Assembly: GCF_900114765.1 (NCBI RefSeq)
Contig: NZ_FOUD01000001.1
Span: forward strand, 1-64,000
Length of the DNA: 64,000 nucleotides
Origin: Halopseudomonas pachastrellae
Lineage (GTDB): Bacteria > Pseudomonadota > Gammaproteobacteria > Pseudomonadales > Pseudomonadaceae
Direction of reading: 5' to 3'
Shown in pieces: positions 17,042-26,246 of this stretch. Within the stretch, counting starts at the first letter, position 1; the number at the start of each line of letters is the position of its first letter. Below the pieces are notes generated by a model that saw only the letters and a program-made list of their open reading frames with translations, was not told where the DNA came from and ran no database searches. Position numbers and translations under genes: made by a program.

Positions 17042-18762
17042 TGCGCATCGAAACCCGCCCGTTGCCTGAGGTGTTGCCGGCGCTCGGGGAGCTGCCGCCA
17101 CTGCTCAGTCGGCTTTACGCCGCCCGTGGTGTGCTCAGTGAGGCCGAGCTGGATCGCCGCTTGCAGGCATTGCTGCCCTACATTGGGCTGCGCGGCATTG
17201 CGCAGGCGGTTGCGGTGCTGGAATCAGCGCTGCGCGAGCGGCGCTCGATACTGATCGTGGGCGACTTTGATGCCGATGGCGCCACCGCCAGCAGCGTTGC
17301 CGTGCTGGCCCTGCGACAGCTGGGGGCGGCGCAGGTGGATTACCTGGTACCCAACCGTTTTGAGTACGGCTACGGGCTGACGCCAGAGATTGTCGAGGTA
17401 GCGCTGACCCGTCGCCCGGACGTGCTGGTGACCGTGGATAACGGCATCTCCAGTATTGAAGGCGTAGCGGCGGCCAGGGCTGCCGGCCTGCAGGTGGTGG
17501 TTACCGACCACCATTTGCCGGGTGCGCAACTCCCCGAGGCCAACGCCATCGTCAACCCCAGCCAGCCGGGCTGCGATTTTCCAAGCAAGGCGATGGCGGG
17601 CGTGGGGGTCATTTTCTACGTCATGCTGGCGCTGCGAGCAGCGCTGCGTGAGAGCGGCTGGTTTGCCGAAACCGGCCGGGCCGAACCCAATTTGGCCGAG
17701 TTGCTGGATCTGGTGGCGTTGGGCACCGTGGCCGACGTGGTGCCGCTGGATGCCAACAATCGCATTATGGTGCACCAGGGGCTGGCGCGTATTCGGGCAG
17801 GCCGCTGCCGTCCCGGTATTCGTGCGCTGCTTGAGGTTGCCGGCAGACCGCGCGAGCGTCTGGTGTCAACCGATCTGGGCTTTATTGTTGGTCCGCGTCT
17901 GAACGCGGCGGGGCGCCTGGACGATATCAGCCTGGGTATCGAGTGCCTGTTGACCGAGGACGAGGGGCTGGCGCTGGATATGGCGCGTGAGCTGGATGGC
18001 CTGAATCGCGACCGCAAGGCCATCGAGCGCGATATGCAGCAGCAGGCGCTGAAAACCCTGGAGGCCATGCAGCTCGACGAGCAGGACCTGCCCTTTGGTC
18101 TGTGCCTGTTCGATGCCGAGTGGCACCAGGGCGTTATCGGCATTCTCGCTTCGCGCCTGAAGGATCGCTTTCACCGCCCGGTGATTGCCTTTGCCGATGC
18201 CGGAGAGGGCATGATAAAGGGCTCGGCCCGCTCGATACCGGGCCTGCATATCCGGGACGCGCTGGACGCCGTTGCGGCCCAGCACCCGGAGCTGATCAGC
18301 AAGTTCGGCGGCCACGCCATGGCGGCGGGCATGTCTCTGCGCGAGACGGATTTTCCGGCCTTTGCCGCGGCTTTCGATGCCGAGGTGCGGCGTCAGCTGC
18401 AACCGGCAGACCTGACCGGGCGGTTGTTGTCGGACGGGCAGCTTGAGGTTGCCGAGCTGTCCCTGGATATGGCGGCATCGCTGCGCGAAGCCGGCCCCTG
18501 GGGGCAGCACTTCCCAGAGCCGTTGTTCCATGGCGAGTTTGAGCTGGTGCAGCAACGGCTGGTGGGTGAGCGCCACCTGAAGATGCTGCTGCGCGCCGCT
18601 GGCAGCCCCGAGGTGTACGATGCCATTGCCTTCAATATCGATCCGCAGCTCTGGCCGGACCCGAGCGTGCGCCACGTGCTTTTGGCCTATACGCTGGATA
18701 TCAACGAGTTCCGTGGCCGCCGCAGTCTGCAGCTGATGGTACGGCACCTGGAGCGCGGTTGA
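17041..18762 (+). CDS. recJ: Single-stranded-DNA exonuclease RecJ
   Basis: RecJ is a 5'-3' exonuclease on single-stranded DNA used in recombination (RecF pathway), mismatch repair and base-excision repair. The 573-residue product is of normal length. Motif I is VGDFDADGATA, the DHH motif is VVTDHHLPG, the later LDLVALGTVADVVPLD supplies another metal ligand, and the DHHA1 domain carries SKFGGHAMAAGMSL. A C-terminal OB-like region follows. ATG 17041 overlaps the yaeQ stop by one base; an earlier in-frame start at 17020 would lengthen the overlap. The 212-base gap after it holds no gene, only a short palindrome (GTTGTACAAC, 18830-18839). Confidence 0.96.
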   Translation: MRIETRPLPEVLPALGELPPLLSRLYAARGVLSEAELDRRLQALLPYIGLRGIAQAVAVLESALRERRSILIVGDFDADGATASSVAVLALRQLGAAQVDYLVPNRFEYGYGLTPEIVEVALTRRPDVLVTVDNGISSIEGVAAARAAGLQVVVTDHHLPGAQLPEANAIVNPSQPGCDFPSKAMAGVGVIFYVMLALRAALRESGWFAETGRAEPNLAELLDLVALGTVADVVPLDANNRIMVHQGLARIRAGRCRPGIRALLEVAGRPRERLVSTDLGFIVGPRLNAAGRLDDISLGIECLLTEDEGLALDMARELDGLNRDRKAIERDMQQQALKTLEAMQLDEQDLPFGLCLFDAEWHQGVIGILASRLKDRFHRPVIAFADAGEGMIKGSARSIPGLHIRDALDAVAAQHPELISKFGGHAMAAGMSLRETDFPAFAAAFDAEVRRQLQPADLTGRLLSDGQLEVAELSLDMAASLREAGPWGQHFPEPLFHGEFELVQQRLVGERHLKMLLRAAGSPEVYDAIAFNIDPQLWPDPSVRHVLLAYTLDINEFRGRRSLQLMVRHLERG

Positions 18763-18974
18763 GCGCCTGAGGCTCCCCCTGCCGGCTAGCCCAGTACCAG
18801 GCCGAGCGCCATCAAACCGCAATGCGGCCGTTGTACAACTCAGGGGCACTTCGTTAGCCCATTCGGGTGGCGGGGATTGACCTTGATGGCACTTTGGTTT
18901 CTGATGCCTGATACAAGAATGTAGATTGAATCACATTTGGGCCGGCACTGTTCGGCCTGTCTGGGGGGCTGGCA

Positions 18975-21245
18975 GTGCCGGATTTAAAACAGCAGTTGCT
19001 CAATATGCAGCGTCAGCTTGGACTGAACCCGAACGAGGTGCGTGAGCGCCTGCGCTTGCTGTTGATTGGTGAACCGGAGTTTGCCTGTCTGGCTGCTCAT
19101 TTGCCGACGCTGGATCGGTTGCACGCCGATTGCATCGACGCGCTATTTGTTCATTTGAGCCACTTTGAGGGCAGCGCTGCGGTGCTCGCCGAGCCTGGCC
19201 GGATGCAGCGCCTCAAGGGCCAGCAGCAGGCCTATTTTCGACAATTGCTGCGCGGCCCCTACGATATGCAGTACGTGCGCCTGCGGGTGCTGGTCGGCCT
19301 GACCCACGAGCGTCTCGGCGTTGATCTGAAATGGTATCTGTCGGCCTTTCACTTCTATCTCGACTTCATGCACAAGGCGATTGGCCGGCACTGGCATGCC
19401 GAGCCCAAGTTGGCCGAACAGCTTTACGGCTGCCTGCTCAAGGCGGCGTTCTTCGATATCACCCTGACCGCCGATACCTATATCGCCGCCGACAAGCAGG
19501 CCCTGCAGGCGAGCGAGGATCGCTATGCCCGCGCAGTGCGTGGTGCCAACGACGGTTTGTGGGAGTGGCATGTAGAGGAAGATAGCCTGCATCTGTCCGA
19601 GCGCTGGCTGGCCATGCTTGGCCTGGATGCTGCTCGCGCCCCTCGCACCCTGGATGACTGGGCTGCCTTGATTCCTGAGAGTCAGCGCGGCCGCTTTATG
19701 GCGGCGGTGCAGGCGCACCTGGAAGGACGGCAGCCGTTTCTGCATTACGAGTGCGAGCTGCGCGACAGCTGGGGTCGTCTGATCTGGGTGATGATTCGCG
19801 CGGTGATGGCGACGGACCTGAATGGTGAGCATCTGCTCGCCGGTTCGCTGACCGATATCAGCCAGCGCAAGCAGACCGAAGAGGCGCTGGCGCATCAGGC
19901 GCTGCATGATGCGCTGACCGGCTTACCGAACCGTCAACAGGTTGGCGAGCTACTCGGTCAGGCGCTGCAGCGGCAGGCCAAACCCGGGGCGCGGCATGCT
20001 GCGGTACTGTTTATCGATCTGGATCGCTTCAAGCTGATCAACGAAAGCCTCGGACATCAGATCGGGGATCAGGTGCTGATTCAGGTCGCCAAGCGTATCG
20101 AGCGCTGCCTGCGGCCCGGCGACCATCTGGGGCGCTTTGGTGGCGATGAGTTTGTCGTGCTGCTGGACGATATGGCCAAGCCGCTGGATGCCGAGCTGGT
20201 CAGCAAGCGCATAATGCACGCCTTGCAATACCCCATCATTGCAGGGTCGCGCCGGCTTGCCGTCAGCGTCAGTATTGGCGTGGCGCCGCTGACCGGGCGC
20301 GGTAACGAGCAGGACGCCCTGCGCGAGGCTGACCTGGCGCTGTACCGGGCCAAGGCCTTCGGCAAGGGCCAGCTGGCGCTCTACAACGAGAGCTTGCAAG
20401 AAGAGGCGACCCAGCGGCTGAACCTGGAAAATGCCCTGAGCGAAGCCCTGTCGCGTGACCAGTTTGAGCTTTACTACCAGCCCATCGTCCAGGTGTCTGC
20501 CGGGCGTGCGCAGGTGGTGGGCGTGGAGGCTCTGCTGCGTTGGTGGCAGGGAGAGCGCCTGGTGCCGCCGGATCAGTTCATTCCGGTGCTGGAGGAGTCC
20601 GGAGAAATCGTCGCTGTCGGTGAATGGGTGCTCCGCCAGGCTTGCACGCAAGTGCATCAGTGGCACCAGCAGGGGCTGGCGGGGCTGCGCTGCTCGGTCA
20701 ATCTGTCCAGTCGGCAGTTGCAGGAGCCCGGCTTTGCCGAGCGGGTGGCGCTGATCCTCAAGGAGACTGCGCTACCAGCCGCCAGCCTGGTGCTGGAGAT
20801 CACTGAAAGTCTGCTGATGCGCGATGGGCCGGAAACCCTGGCCACGCTGCGTGAGCTGGAGAGCATGGGGGTGCGGATTGCGCTGGATGACTTCGGTACT
20901 GGGTTTTCCTCTCTGGGGTACCTGCATCGCTATCCGCTGCACATCATCAAGGTCGACAAGAGCTTTATCACCAAAGCGCCCACTGACGAACGCCTGAAAG
21001 CCATCAGTCGGGCGATTATCGGCCTGGGCCGTGGGCTGGACATGGACGTGATCGCCGAAGGTATCGAAACCCTGGAGCAGATGGACTTTCTGCATAACGA
21101 GGGCTGCCAGTTTGTGCAGGGTTACTGGTTCAGCCGGCCTCAGTCGGCGCTGGCCATCCATCCGGTATTGCAGCGCCTCTCGGCCACTGAAGAGCTTGAA
21201 GAGGGCGAGCAGGAGGCGGTGCAGGCGCCTGCTATAGTGCAGTAA
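18975..21245 (+). CDS. Globin-coupled sensor with PAS, GGDEF and EAL domains
   Basis: This 756-residue protein starts with a sensor-globin domain (about 15-165). VGLTHERLGVDLKWYL places the proximal haem-ligating histidine at His111, as in DosC-type sensors. A PAS domain follows (about 180-300, ending LAGSLTDISQR). The GGDEF domain has an intact GGDEF at about 389-393 and an RPGD inhibitory site five residues earlier. The EAL domain has EAL at 518-520, ITESLL, DDFGTGFSSLGYLH and KVDKSFI. Both catalytic motif sets look complete, so it could make and cleave c-di-GMP under control of oxygen or another haem ligand. The start is GTG 18975 after a G-rich site. No membrane segment is seen. Confidence 0.92.
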   Translation: MPDLKQQLLNMQRQLGLNPNEVRERLRLLLIGEPEFACLAAHLPTLDRLHADCIDALFVHLSHFEGSAAVLAEPGRMQRLKGQQQAYFRQLLRGPYDMQYVRLRVLVGLTHERLGVDLKWYLSAFHFYLDFMHKAIGRHWHAEPKLAEQLYGCLLKAAFFDITLTADTYIAADKQALQASEDRYARAVRGANDGLWEWHVEEDSLHLSERWLAMLGLDAARAPRTLDDWAALIPESQRGRFMAAVQAHLEGRQPFLHYECELRDSWGRLIWVMIRAVMATDLNGEHLLAGSLTDISQRKQTEEALAHQALHDALTGLPNRQQVGELLGQALQRQAKPGARHAAVLFIDLDRFKLINESLGHQIGDQVLIQVAKRIERCLRPGDHLGRFGGDEFVVLLDDMAKPLDAELVSKRIMHALQYPIIAGSRRLAVSVSIGVAPLTGRGNEQDALREADLALYRAKAFGKGQLALYNESLQEEATQRLNLENALSEALSRDQFELYYQPIVQVSAGRAQVVGVEALLRWWQGERLVPPDQFIPVLEESGEIVAVGEWVLRQACTQVHQWHQQGLAGLRCSVNLSSRQLQEPGFAERVALILKETALPAASLVLEITESLLMRDGPETLATLRELESMGVRIALDDFGTGFSSLGYLHRYPLHIIKVDKSFITKAPTDERLKAISRAIIGLGRGLDMDVIAEGIETLEQMDFLHNEGCQFVQGYWFSRPQSALAIHPVLQRLSATEELEEGEQEAVQAPAIVQ

Positions 21246-21269
21246 AAGATGCACTGGGGGCACTGAGTG

Positions 21270-21695
21270 ATGACAGTCATGCGACATGCAGCGCAGGCCT
21301 TTGCCGCGGGATTTTTGGCGGTTTTCTGTTTTCATCAGCCGGCGCTCGGGCTGCTGCACTCGGCCGGTATTGTGCCTTTCCCTCCGTTCTCCCTGAGCCC
21401 TACCGAACCCCTTGGTGTGCCGGCGGTGCTGTCGTCCGCCTTCTGGGGTGGCGTTTGGGGGCTGGTGCTGGTGGTCGCGCTGTCACGCATGGGCAAGCAG
21501 TGGCTGTGGCTGAAGGCGGCGCTGTTCGGCGGCGTAGCGCTGACGCTGGTGGCCTTGCTGGTGGTTTTTCCGCTCAAGGGTTACGGGCTCGACTGGCAGC
21601 AGTTTGTACCGCGTTTTGTCATTGGTTTTGTGCTCAATGCGCTCTGGGGCGTGGGCGCGCTGGTGTTTCTGCGCGCCTTTGCCAGTCGCGCCTGA
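21270..21695 (+). CDS. Small four-helix membrane protein of unknown function
   Basis: The 141-residue product has hydrophobic segments near residues 8-30 (AFAAGFLAVFCFHQPALGLL), 50-70 (VPAVLSSAFWGGVWGLVLVVA), 80-102 (LKAALFGGVALTLVALLVVF) and 115-137 (RFVIGFVLNALWGVGALVFL). I do not recognise a named family. A GTG at 21267 directly before the ATG could also be used; a G-run at about 21255-21259 would serve either. It lies 24 bases after the globin sensor stop and may be co-transcribed with it. Confidence 0.7.
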   Translation: MTVMRHAAQAFAAGFLAVFCFHQPALGLLHSAGIVPFPPFSLSPTEPLGVPAVLSSAFWGGVWGLVLVVALSRMGKQWLWLKAALFGGVALTLVALLVVFPLKGYGLDWQQFVPRFVIGFVLNALWGVGALVFLRAFASRA

Positions 21696-21770
21696 GCCTG
21701 CGGCGCGGCTCTGCACTCAGCGCCCGATTTCCGCTACAATGGCGGCTTTTGTCTGCCGGGGTCCGTCACC

Positions 21771-22866
21771 ATGGAAATCAATCCGATTCTGAACACTATC
21801 AAAGATCTGCGCAGCCGCTCTGAAACCATCAGGGGGTATCTTTGACTACGATCACAAACGTGATCGTCTGACCGAAGTAGAGCGCGAGCTGGAAGACCCC
21901 AGCGTCTGGAATGAACCCGAGCGTGCCCAGAACCTGGGACGCGAGCGTGCCCAGCTGGCCGAGATTGTCGGCACCCTGGATGAAATGAGCGGCGGCCTCG
22001 CTGACGCCAGCGAGCTGCTCGAAATGGCTGCCGAAGAGGGTGATCAGGGCGCGGTAGATGATGTGGTAGCCGAGCTGCAGCGCCTGCAAGAGGCGCTTGA
22101 GAAGCTCGAGTTCCGCCGCATGTTCAGCGGCGATATGGACGCCAACAACTGCTATCTGGACATTCAGGCCGGCTCCGGTGGTACCGAAGCCCAGGACTGG
22201 GCCAACATTTTGCTGCGCATGTACCTGCGCTGGGCGGACCAGCACGGCTTTGATGCGGAGATTGTCGAACTGTCCGAGGGGGAAGTCGCCGGTATCAAGA
22301 GTGCGACCGTGCACATTCGCGGCGAATACGCCTTTGGCTGGCTGCGCACCGAAATTGGCGTACACCGTCTGGTGCGCAAGAGCCCGTTTGACTCCGGCAA
22401 CCGCCGTCACACCTCGTTCTCGGCGGTGTTTGCCTCCCCCGAGATTGACGACGATATTGAAATTGATATCAACCCGGCAGACTTGCGTATCGACACCTAT
22501 CGTTCATCGGGTGCCGGTGGTCAGCACGTTAACACCACCGACTCGGCGGTACGGATTACCCACATTCCGACCAACACTGTGGTCAGTTGCCAGAACCAGC
22601 GCTCGCAGCACGCCAACAAGGACCACGCCATGAAGATGTTGCGTGCCAAGTTGTACGAGCTGGAAATGATGAAGCGCACCGAGGCCGCTCAGGCGCTGGA
22701 AGACACCAAGTCCGATATCGGCTGGGGGCACCAGATTCGCTCCTACGTGCTCGACCAGTCGCGCATCAAGGATTTGCGCACTGGCATTGAGAACAGCAAC
22801 TGCAACGCGGTACTGGACGGCGACCTCGACGAGTTCATCGAGGCCAGCCTGAAGAAGGGGCTCTAA
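21771..22866 (+). CDS. prfB: Peptide chain release factor 2, made by programmed +1 frameshift
   Basis: RF2 reads UGA and UAA stops and triggers peptide release. The first 24 codons run from ATG 21771 to an in-frame TGA at 21843-21845; the rest is in the +1 frame (21844-22866), giving 364 residues, the usual length. The shift site is textbook: AGGGGG (21831-21836), three bases, CTT, then TGAC. Low RF2 leaves the ribosome paused at TGA and it slips, so the gene regulates itself. The body has the stop-reading SPF motif ([11 protein letters not shown]) and the catalytic GGQ ([12 protein letters not shown]). A TACAAT element at 21735-21740 may be the promoter -10. lysS follows after 79 bases, as in many proteobacteria. 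Confidence 0.97.
21831..21846 (+). promoter_or_regulatory. RF2 programmed frameshift site
   Basis: The internal Shine-Dalgarno-like AGGGGG (21831-21836), the spacer TAT, the slippery CTT (21840-21842) and the stop TGA with a following C (21843-21846) form the conserved recoding signal. The C after TGA makes a weak terminator, which favours slippage. Frame counting on both sides confirms the +1 shift. Confidence 0.96.
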
Positions 22867-22945
22867 ACCAGCCGCCGCAAGAGACACTGCCATGGCCCGC
22901 GTTGCGGGCCGGCAACCGAATTGATTTTTTCCGGGATTCACCGAC

Positions 22946-24451
22946 ATGACCGACCAGCCACAAGACCTGCAAGCCCAACATGAGGAAGAAAACCAGCTGA
23001 TCGCCCAGCGCAAGGCCAAACTGGCCACCGCGCGCGAGCAGGGCATCGCCTTCCCCAACGACTTCCGCCGCGACAGCCTGTGCGCTGACCTGCAAAAGGC
23101 GTATGAGGGCAAGAGCAAGGAAGAGCTGGAAGCAGCGGCCATTCCGGTCAAGATTGCCGGTCGTATCATGCTCAACCGCGGTGCCTTTATGGTGCTGCAG
23201 GACACCTCCGGCCGCTTGCAGGTTTACGTTGACCGCAAGGGCCTGCCGGCCGAGACGCTGGAAGCGATCAAGACCTGGGACCTGGGTGACATCATCGCCG
23301 CTGAAGGCACGCTGGCGCGTTCGGGCAAGGGCGATCTTTATGTACACATGAAAAACGTACGCCTGCTGACCAAGTCGCTGCGTCCGCTGCCAGACAAGCA
23401 TCATGGCCTGACCGACACCGAGCAGCGCTACCGTCAGCGCTATGTTGACCTGATCGTTAATGAAGAAGCGCGCCACACTTTCCGTGTGCGCTCGCAGGTG
23501 ATCGCCCACATTCGCCGCTTCCTTAACGAACGCGGCTTCCTGGAAGTCGAAACGCCGATGCTGCAGACCATCCCGGGCGGTGCGGCGGCCAAGCCGTTTG
23601 AAACCCATCATAACGCGCTGGATATGGCGATGTTCCTGCGTATCGCGCCGGAGCTGTATCTCAAGCGCCTGGTCGTCGGCGGTTTTGAGAAGGTGTTCGA
23701 GATCAACCGCAACTTCCGTAACGAAGGTGTCTCGACGCGCCACAACCCCGAATTCACCATGTTGGAGTTCTATCAGGCCTACGCGGACTACAACGACAAC
23801 ATGGACCTGACCGAAGAGCTGTTCCGCGAGCTCGCACAGGCGGTACTCGGCACCACCGACGTGCCCTACGGCGACAAGGTATTCCATTTTGGCGAGCCCT
23901 TCGTTCGTCTGTCGGTCTACGACTCCATCCTCAAGTACAACCCGGACATCACCGAAGCCGACCTCAACGATGTCGAGAAGGCACGCGTCATCGCCAAGAA
24001 AGCCGGCGCCAAGGTGCTGGGTCACGAGGGGCTGGGCAAACTGCAGGTGATGATTTTCGAAGAGCTGGTCGAGAGTAAGCTGGAGCAGCCGCACTTCATT
24101 ACCGAGTATCCGTTTGAAGTGTCTCCGCTGGCGCGTCGTAACGATCAGAACCCGAACGTGACTGATCGCTTTGAGCTGTTCATCGGTGGCCGTGAGATCG
24201 CCAATGCCTACTCGGAGCTTAACGATGCCGAAGATCAAGCCGAGCGCTTCCTGGCTCAGGTAGCGGAGAAGGACGCCGGTGACGACGAAGCCATGCACTA
24301 CGATGCCGACTTTGTTCGTGCGCTGGAGTACGGCATGCCGCCGACCGCAGGGGAAGGCATCGGTATCGACCGCCTGGTGATGCTGCTGACCAACTCGCCG
24401 TCGATTCGCGATGTGATTTTGTTCCCGCACATGCGGCCAGAAACGGCGTAA
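22946..24451 (+). CDS. lysS: Lysyl-tRNA synthetase, class II
   Basis: This 501-residue cytoplasmic enzyme charges tRNA-Lys with lysine using ATP. The N-terminal anticodon-binding OB domain spans about 60-150 ([19 protein letters not shown]). The class II core carries motif 1 ([23 protein letters not shown]), motif 2 ([23 protein letters not shown]) and motif 3 near the end ([22 protein letters not shown]). Length and all three motifs are normal. It lies downstream of prfB, separated by a short GGCCCGC/GCGGGCC hairpin (22894-22910) too weak to be called a terminator. Confidence 0.97.
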   Translation: MTDQPQDLQAQHEEENQLIAQRKAKLATAREQGIAFPNDFRRDSLCADLQKAYEGKSKEELEAAAIPVKIAGRIMLNRGAFMVLQDTSGRLQVYVDRKGLPAETLEAIKTWDLGDIIAAEGTLARSGKGDLYVHMKNVRLLTKSLRPLPDKHHGLTDTEQRYRQRYVDLIVNEEARHTFRVRSQVIAHIRRFLNERGFLEVETPMLQTIPGGAAAKPFETHHNALDMAMFLRIAPELYLKRLVVGGFEKVFEINRNFRNEGVSTRHNPEFTMLEFYQAYADYNDNMDLTEELFRELAQAVLGTTDVPYGDKVFHFGEPFVRLSVYDSILKYNPDITEADLNDVEKARVIAKKAGAKVLGHEGLGKLQVMIFEELVESKLEQPHFITEYPFEVSPLARRNDQNPNVTDRFELFIGGREIANAYSELNDAEDQAERFLAQVAEKDAGDDEAMHYDADFVRALEYGMPPTAGEGIGIDRLVMLLTNSPSIRDVILFPHMRPETA

Positions 24452-24458
24452 GCCGTTT
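24441..24458 (+). terminator. Hairpin overlapping the lysS stop codon
   Basis: AAACGGC (24441-24447) pairs with GCCGTTT (24452-24458) around GTAA, so the lysS TAA lies in the loop. The stem is seven bases and no long T-run follows. It may act as a short terminator or 3'-end stabiliser together with the repeats that follow. Confidence 0.4.
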
Positions 24459-24459
24459 C

Positions 24460-24596
24460 AGCTGCAAGCCGCAAGCTACAAGCGGCAAGCAGTGCGAGTT
24501 GTATCAGGGCTATGATGATTATCGGCTGGTTCGTGTAACCTGCGAGAGTACGGACTGTATGGACAGCTTATAGCGTGCGGCTTGAAGCTTGCAGCT
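24460..24596. repeat. Inverted AGCTGCAAGC repeats flanking a gene-free spacer
   Basis: The left arm starts AGCTGCAAGCCGCAAGCTAC at 24460, with internal CAAGC repetition. The right arm at 24569-24596 ends GCTTGCAGCT, so the outer ten bases are inverted copies; further in, both arms carry degenerate CAAGC/GCTTG units. The spacer has no reading frame of note. Repeats of the AGCTGCAAGCTTCAAGC kind are frequent between Pseudomonas genes and behave like REP/REPIN elements. The right arm abuts the start region of the next gene, so it could fold with the left arm in the leader RNA. Confidence 0.5.
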
Positions 24597-24617
24597 GCGA
24601 CCCAAGGGAGCTACCCC

Positions 24618-25898
24618 GTGAAACAGAGTGAGCAGTATCAGCTGGTCATCCGCAGTCTGTCCGACCGCATTGTCGAGGCGCAGGCGCCGATTCGGGTGCT
24701 GGATGCTATCAAGTGGGACGATGGTATTCGCGATGCGTTTTTCAAAAAGCGCTGCAAGGCGCTGCCGGAGGTGACGGCGGATTACTACGCTCAGCGCCCG
24801 CTGAGCTTTGATCCGGCCGAACGGCGGCAGATTTTTCAGGATATCGAGCGCGACATCACTCGCCAGCTGGGGAGTTTCAACCCGGTTGGACAGATTATGC
24901 GGCGCATGTGTCGCGAGTACCGCATGGTTATCCGCATGCTGGAGGCGCGTGGCACCCAGGATTTTGGCCTGATCTCGCAAGAGCTCTACGGCGCGGCCTC
25001 TGATGCTTTTCACGCGGGTGATCCGACCCTGACCGACCTGGGTATCACGCTGAGCGAGTCGCTGAAGAATATTGCGCGTACTGACCTGGCCCGAGAGCCC
25101 AAGACCATTGCTGCGCCAGAAGCAGTCGAGATTCTCCAGGCGCGCATGAATGAGGCGTTTCCGGATGACCAGGCGGTGCGGGTATTCGAGTCCGACGGTA
25201 TTGTTGCTGATGCCGCTGCTGGCGCGGATTACATCAAGATCCGCACTGATGCGCTGTTCAATCAACGGGATCTGAATATTCTTGCCGTGCACGAGGGTAT
25301 GGTGCACGTGGCGACCAGTCTGAACGGCCAGCATCAGCCGATCTGCACCTTCCTGGCCAAGGGGCCGCCGTCTTCTACGGTCACCCAGGAAGGGCTGGCG
25401 ATCCTGATGGAGGTGCTGACCTTCAACTCCTATCCGGCGCGCCTGCGCAAGCTGACCGATCGCACTCGGGCGATTCAGATTGCCGAGACCGGGGGCAACT
25501 TCCTGGATGTCTTCCAGTTTTACCGGGATGAAGGCTACTCGCGCGACGACGGCTACAACAATGCCAGCCGCGTATTCCGTGGCTCCTCCAGCGAAGGGCT
25601 GCCGTTTACCAAGGATCTGGTTTACCTGAAGGGGTTTATCCTCACCTACAACTACATTCAGCTGGCGGTGCGTAAAGGCAAGCTGCAGCAAATTCCGCTG
25701 CTGTTTTGTGGCAAGACCACGCTGGAAGACATGCGCACCCTGGGGCAGCTGGTGGAAGAGGGGCTGGTGGTGCCGCCGCGCTATCTGCCGGCGCCCTTTG
25801 CTGATCTCAACGCCCTGAGTGCCTGGATGTGTTTCTCGGGCTTTCTCAACAACCTGAGTCTGGAGCGGGTCGAAGCCGACTACGCCAATATTCTGTAA
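24618..25898 (+). CDS. QEGLA-motif protein (DUF1704, TIGR02421 type)
   Basis: This 426-residue protein carries the family-defining TVTQEGLAILMEVL and a metalloprotease-like VHEGMVHVATS at about 222-232, spaced H-E-x-x-x-H like zinc sites of the KIAA0895/tubulin-carboxypeptidase (MATCAP) group. The family has been described as modulating flavohaemoglobin expression, but its biochemistry in bacteria is unsettled. No signal peptide or membrane segment is seen. The start is GTG 24618, seven bases after AAGGGAG; an in-frame start at 24582 falls inside the repeat arm. A small membrane protein gene and ung follow closely, suggesting one transcript. Confidence 0.85.
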   Translation: MKQSEQYQLVIRSLSDRIVEAQAPIRVLDAIKWDDGIRDAFFKKRCKALPEVTADYYAQRPLSFDPAERRQIFQDIERDITRQLGSFNPVGQIMRRMCREYRMVIRMLEARGTQDFGLISQELYGAASDAFHAGDPTLTDLGITLSESLKNIARTDLAREPKTIAAPEAVEILQARMNEAFPDDQAVRVFESDGIVADAAAGADYIKIRTDALFNQRDLNILAVHEGMVHVATSLNGQHQPICTFLAKGPPSSTVTQEGLAILMEVLTFNSYPARLRKLTDRTRAIQIAETGGNFLDVFQFYRDEGYSRDDGYNNASRVFRGSSSEGLPFTKDLVYLKGFILTYNYIQLAVRKGKLQQIPLLFCGKTTLEDMRTLGQLVEEGLVVPPRYLPAPFADLNALSAWMCFSGFLNNLSLERVEADYANIL

Positions 25899-25910
25899 GC
25901 GGAGTTACTG

Positions 25911-26243
25911 ATGTCGCAAGCGCAGGAAATCAACAAGCTACCCCTTATCCTCACCGCCATCGTCACTGTGGTGCTGACCGTTGCGGTGCTGCACCTGTAT
26001 GGCTATCTCAATTTCGTTAATCCCGAGAAGGGCCTCGAGCTGGCTGACTACCGCGTGGTAACGGTGGGCTCTGAGGAGGCGGGTAATCTGCGTAGCAATC
26101 CGGCCAAGCACGAGGCTGAGTGTGTGGATGGCATTCTGGTGCTGCACGCTAGCCACATGAATGGCCTGTCCGGCGTGCTGCGTGATAATCGCGACCGGGT
26201 GGTGCGGTGCGTCAATCAGGTGGTTCCGGCGCTGGAGGAATAA
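25911..26243 (+). CDS. Small single-pass membrane protein, unknown function
   Basis: This 110-residue protein has one clear hydrophobic helix at about 11-31 (LILTAIVTVVLTVAVLHLYGYL) and then a soluble part of about 75 residues with two cysteines, in AECVDGIL and VVRCVNQ, that could form a disulfide if the domain is periplasmic. I do not recognise a named family. It starts 12 bases after the QEGLA gene, with a GGAG site, and ends three bases before ung, so it is part of the same transcript. Confidence 0.75.
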   Translation: MSQAQEINKLPLILTAIVTVVLTVAVLHLYGYLNFVNPEKGLELADYRVVTVGSEEAGNLRSNPAKHEAECVDGILVLHASHMNGLSGVLRDNRDRVVRCVNQVVPALEE

Positions 26244-26246
26244 GTA

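Noticed and set aside
22894-22910. GGCCCGC/GCGGGCC hairpin between prfB and lysS as a terminator
   Set aside because: Only seven base pairs and the T-run comes 12 bases later, so termination is doubtful; the genes are usually co-transcribed.
22835-24430. 531-residue open frame antisense to lysS
   Set aside because: It mirrors a strongly conserved gene and has no family match or start signal.
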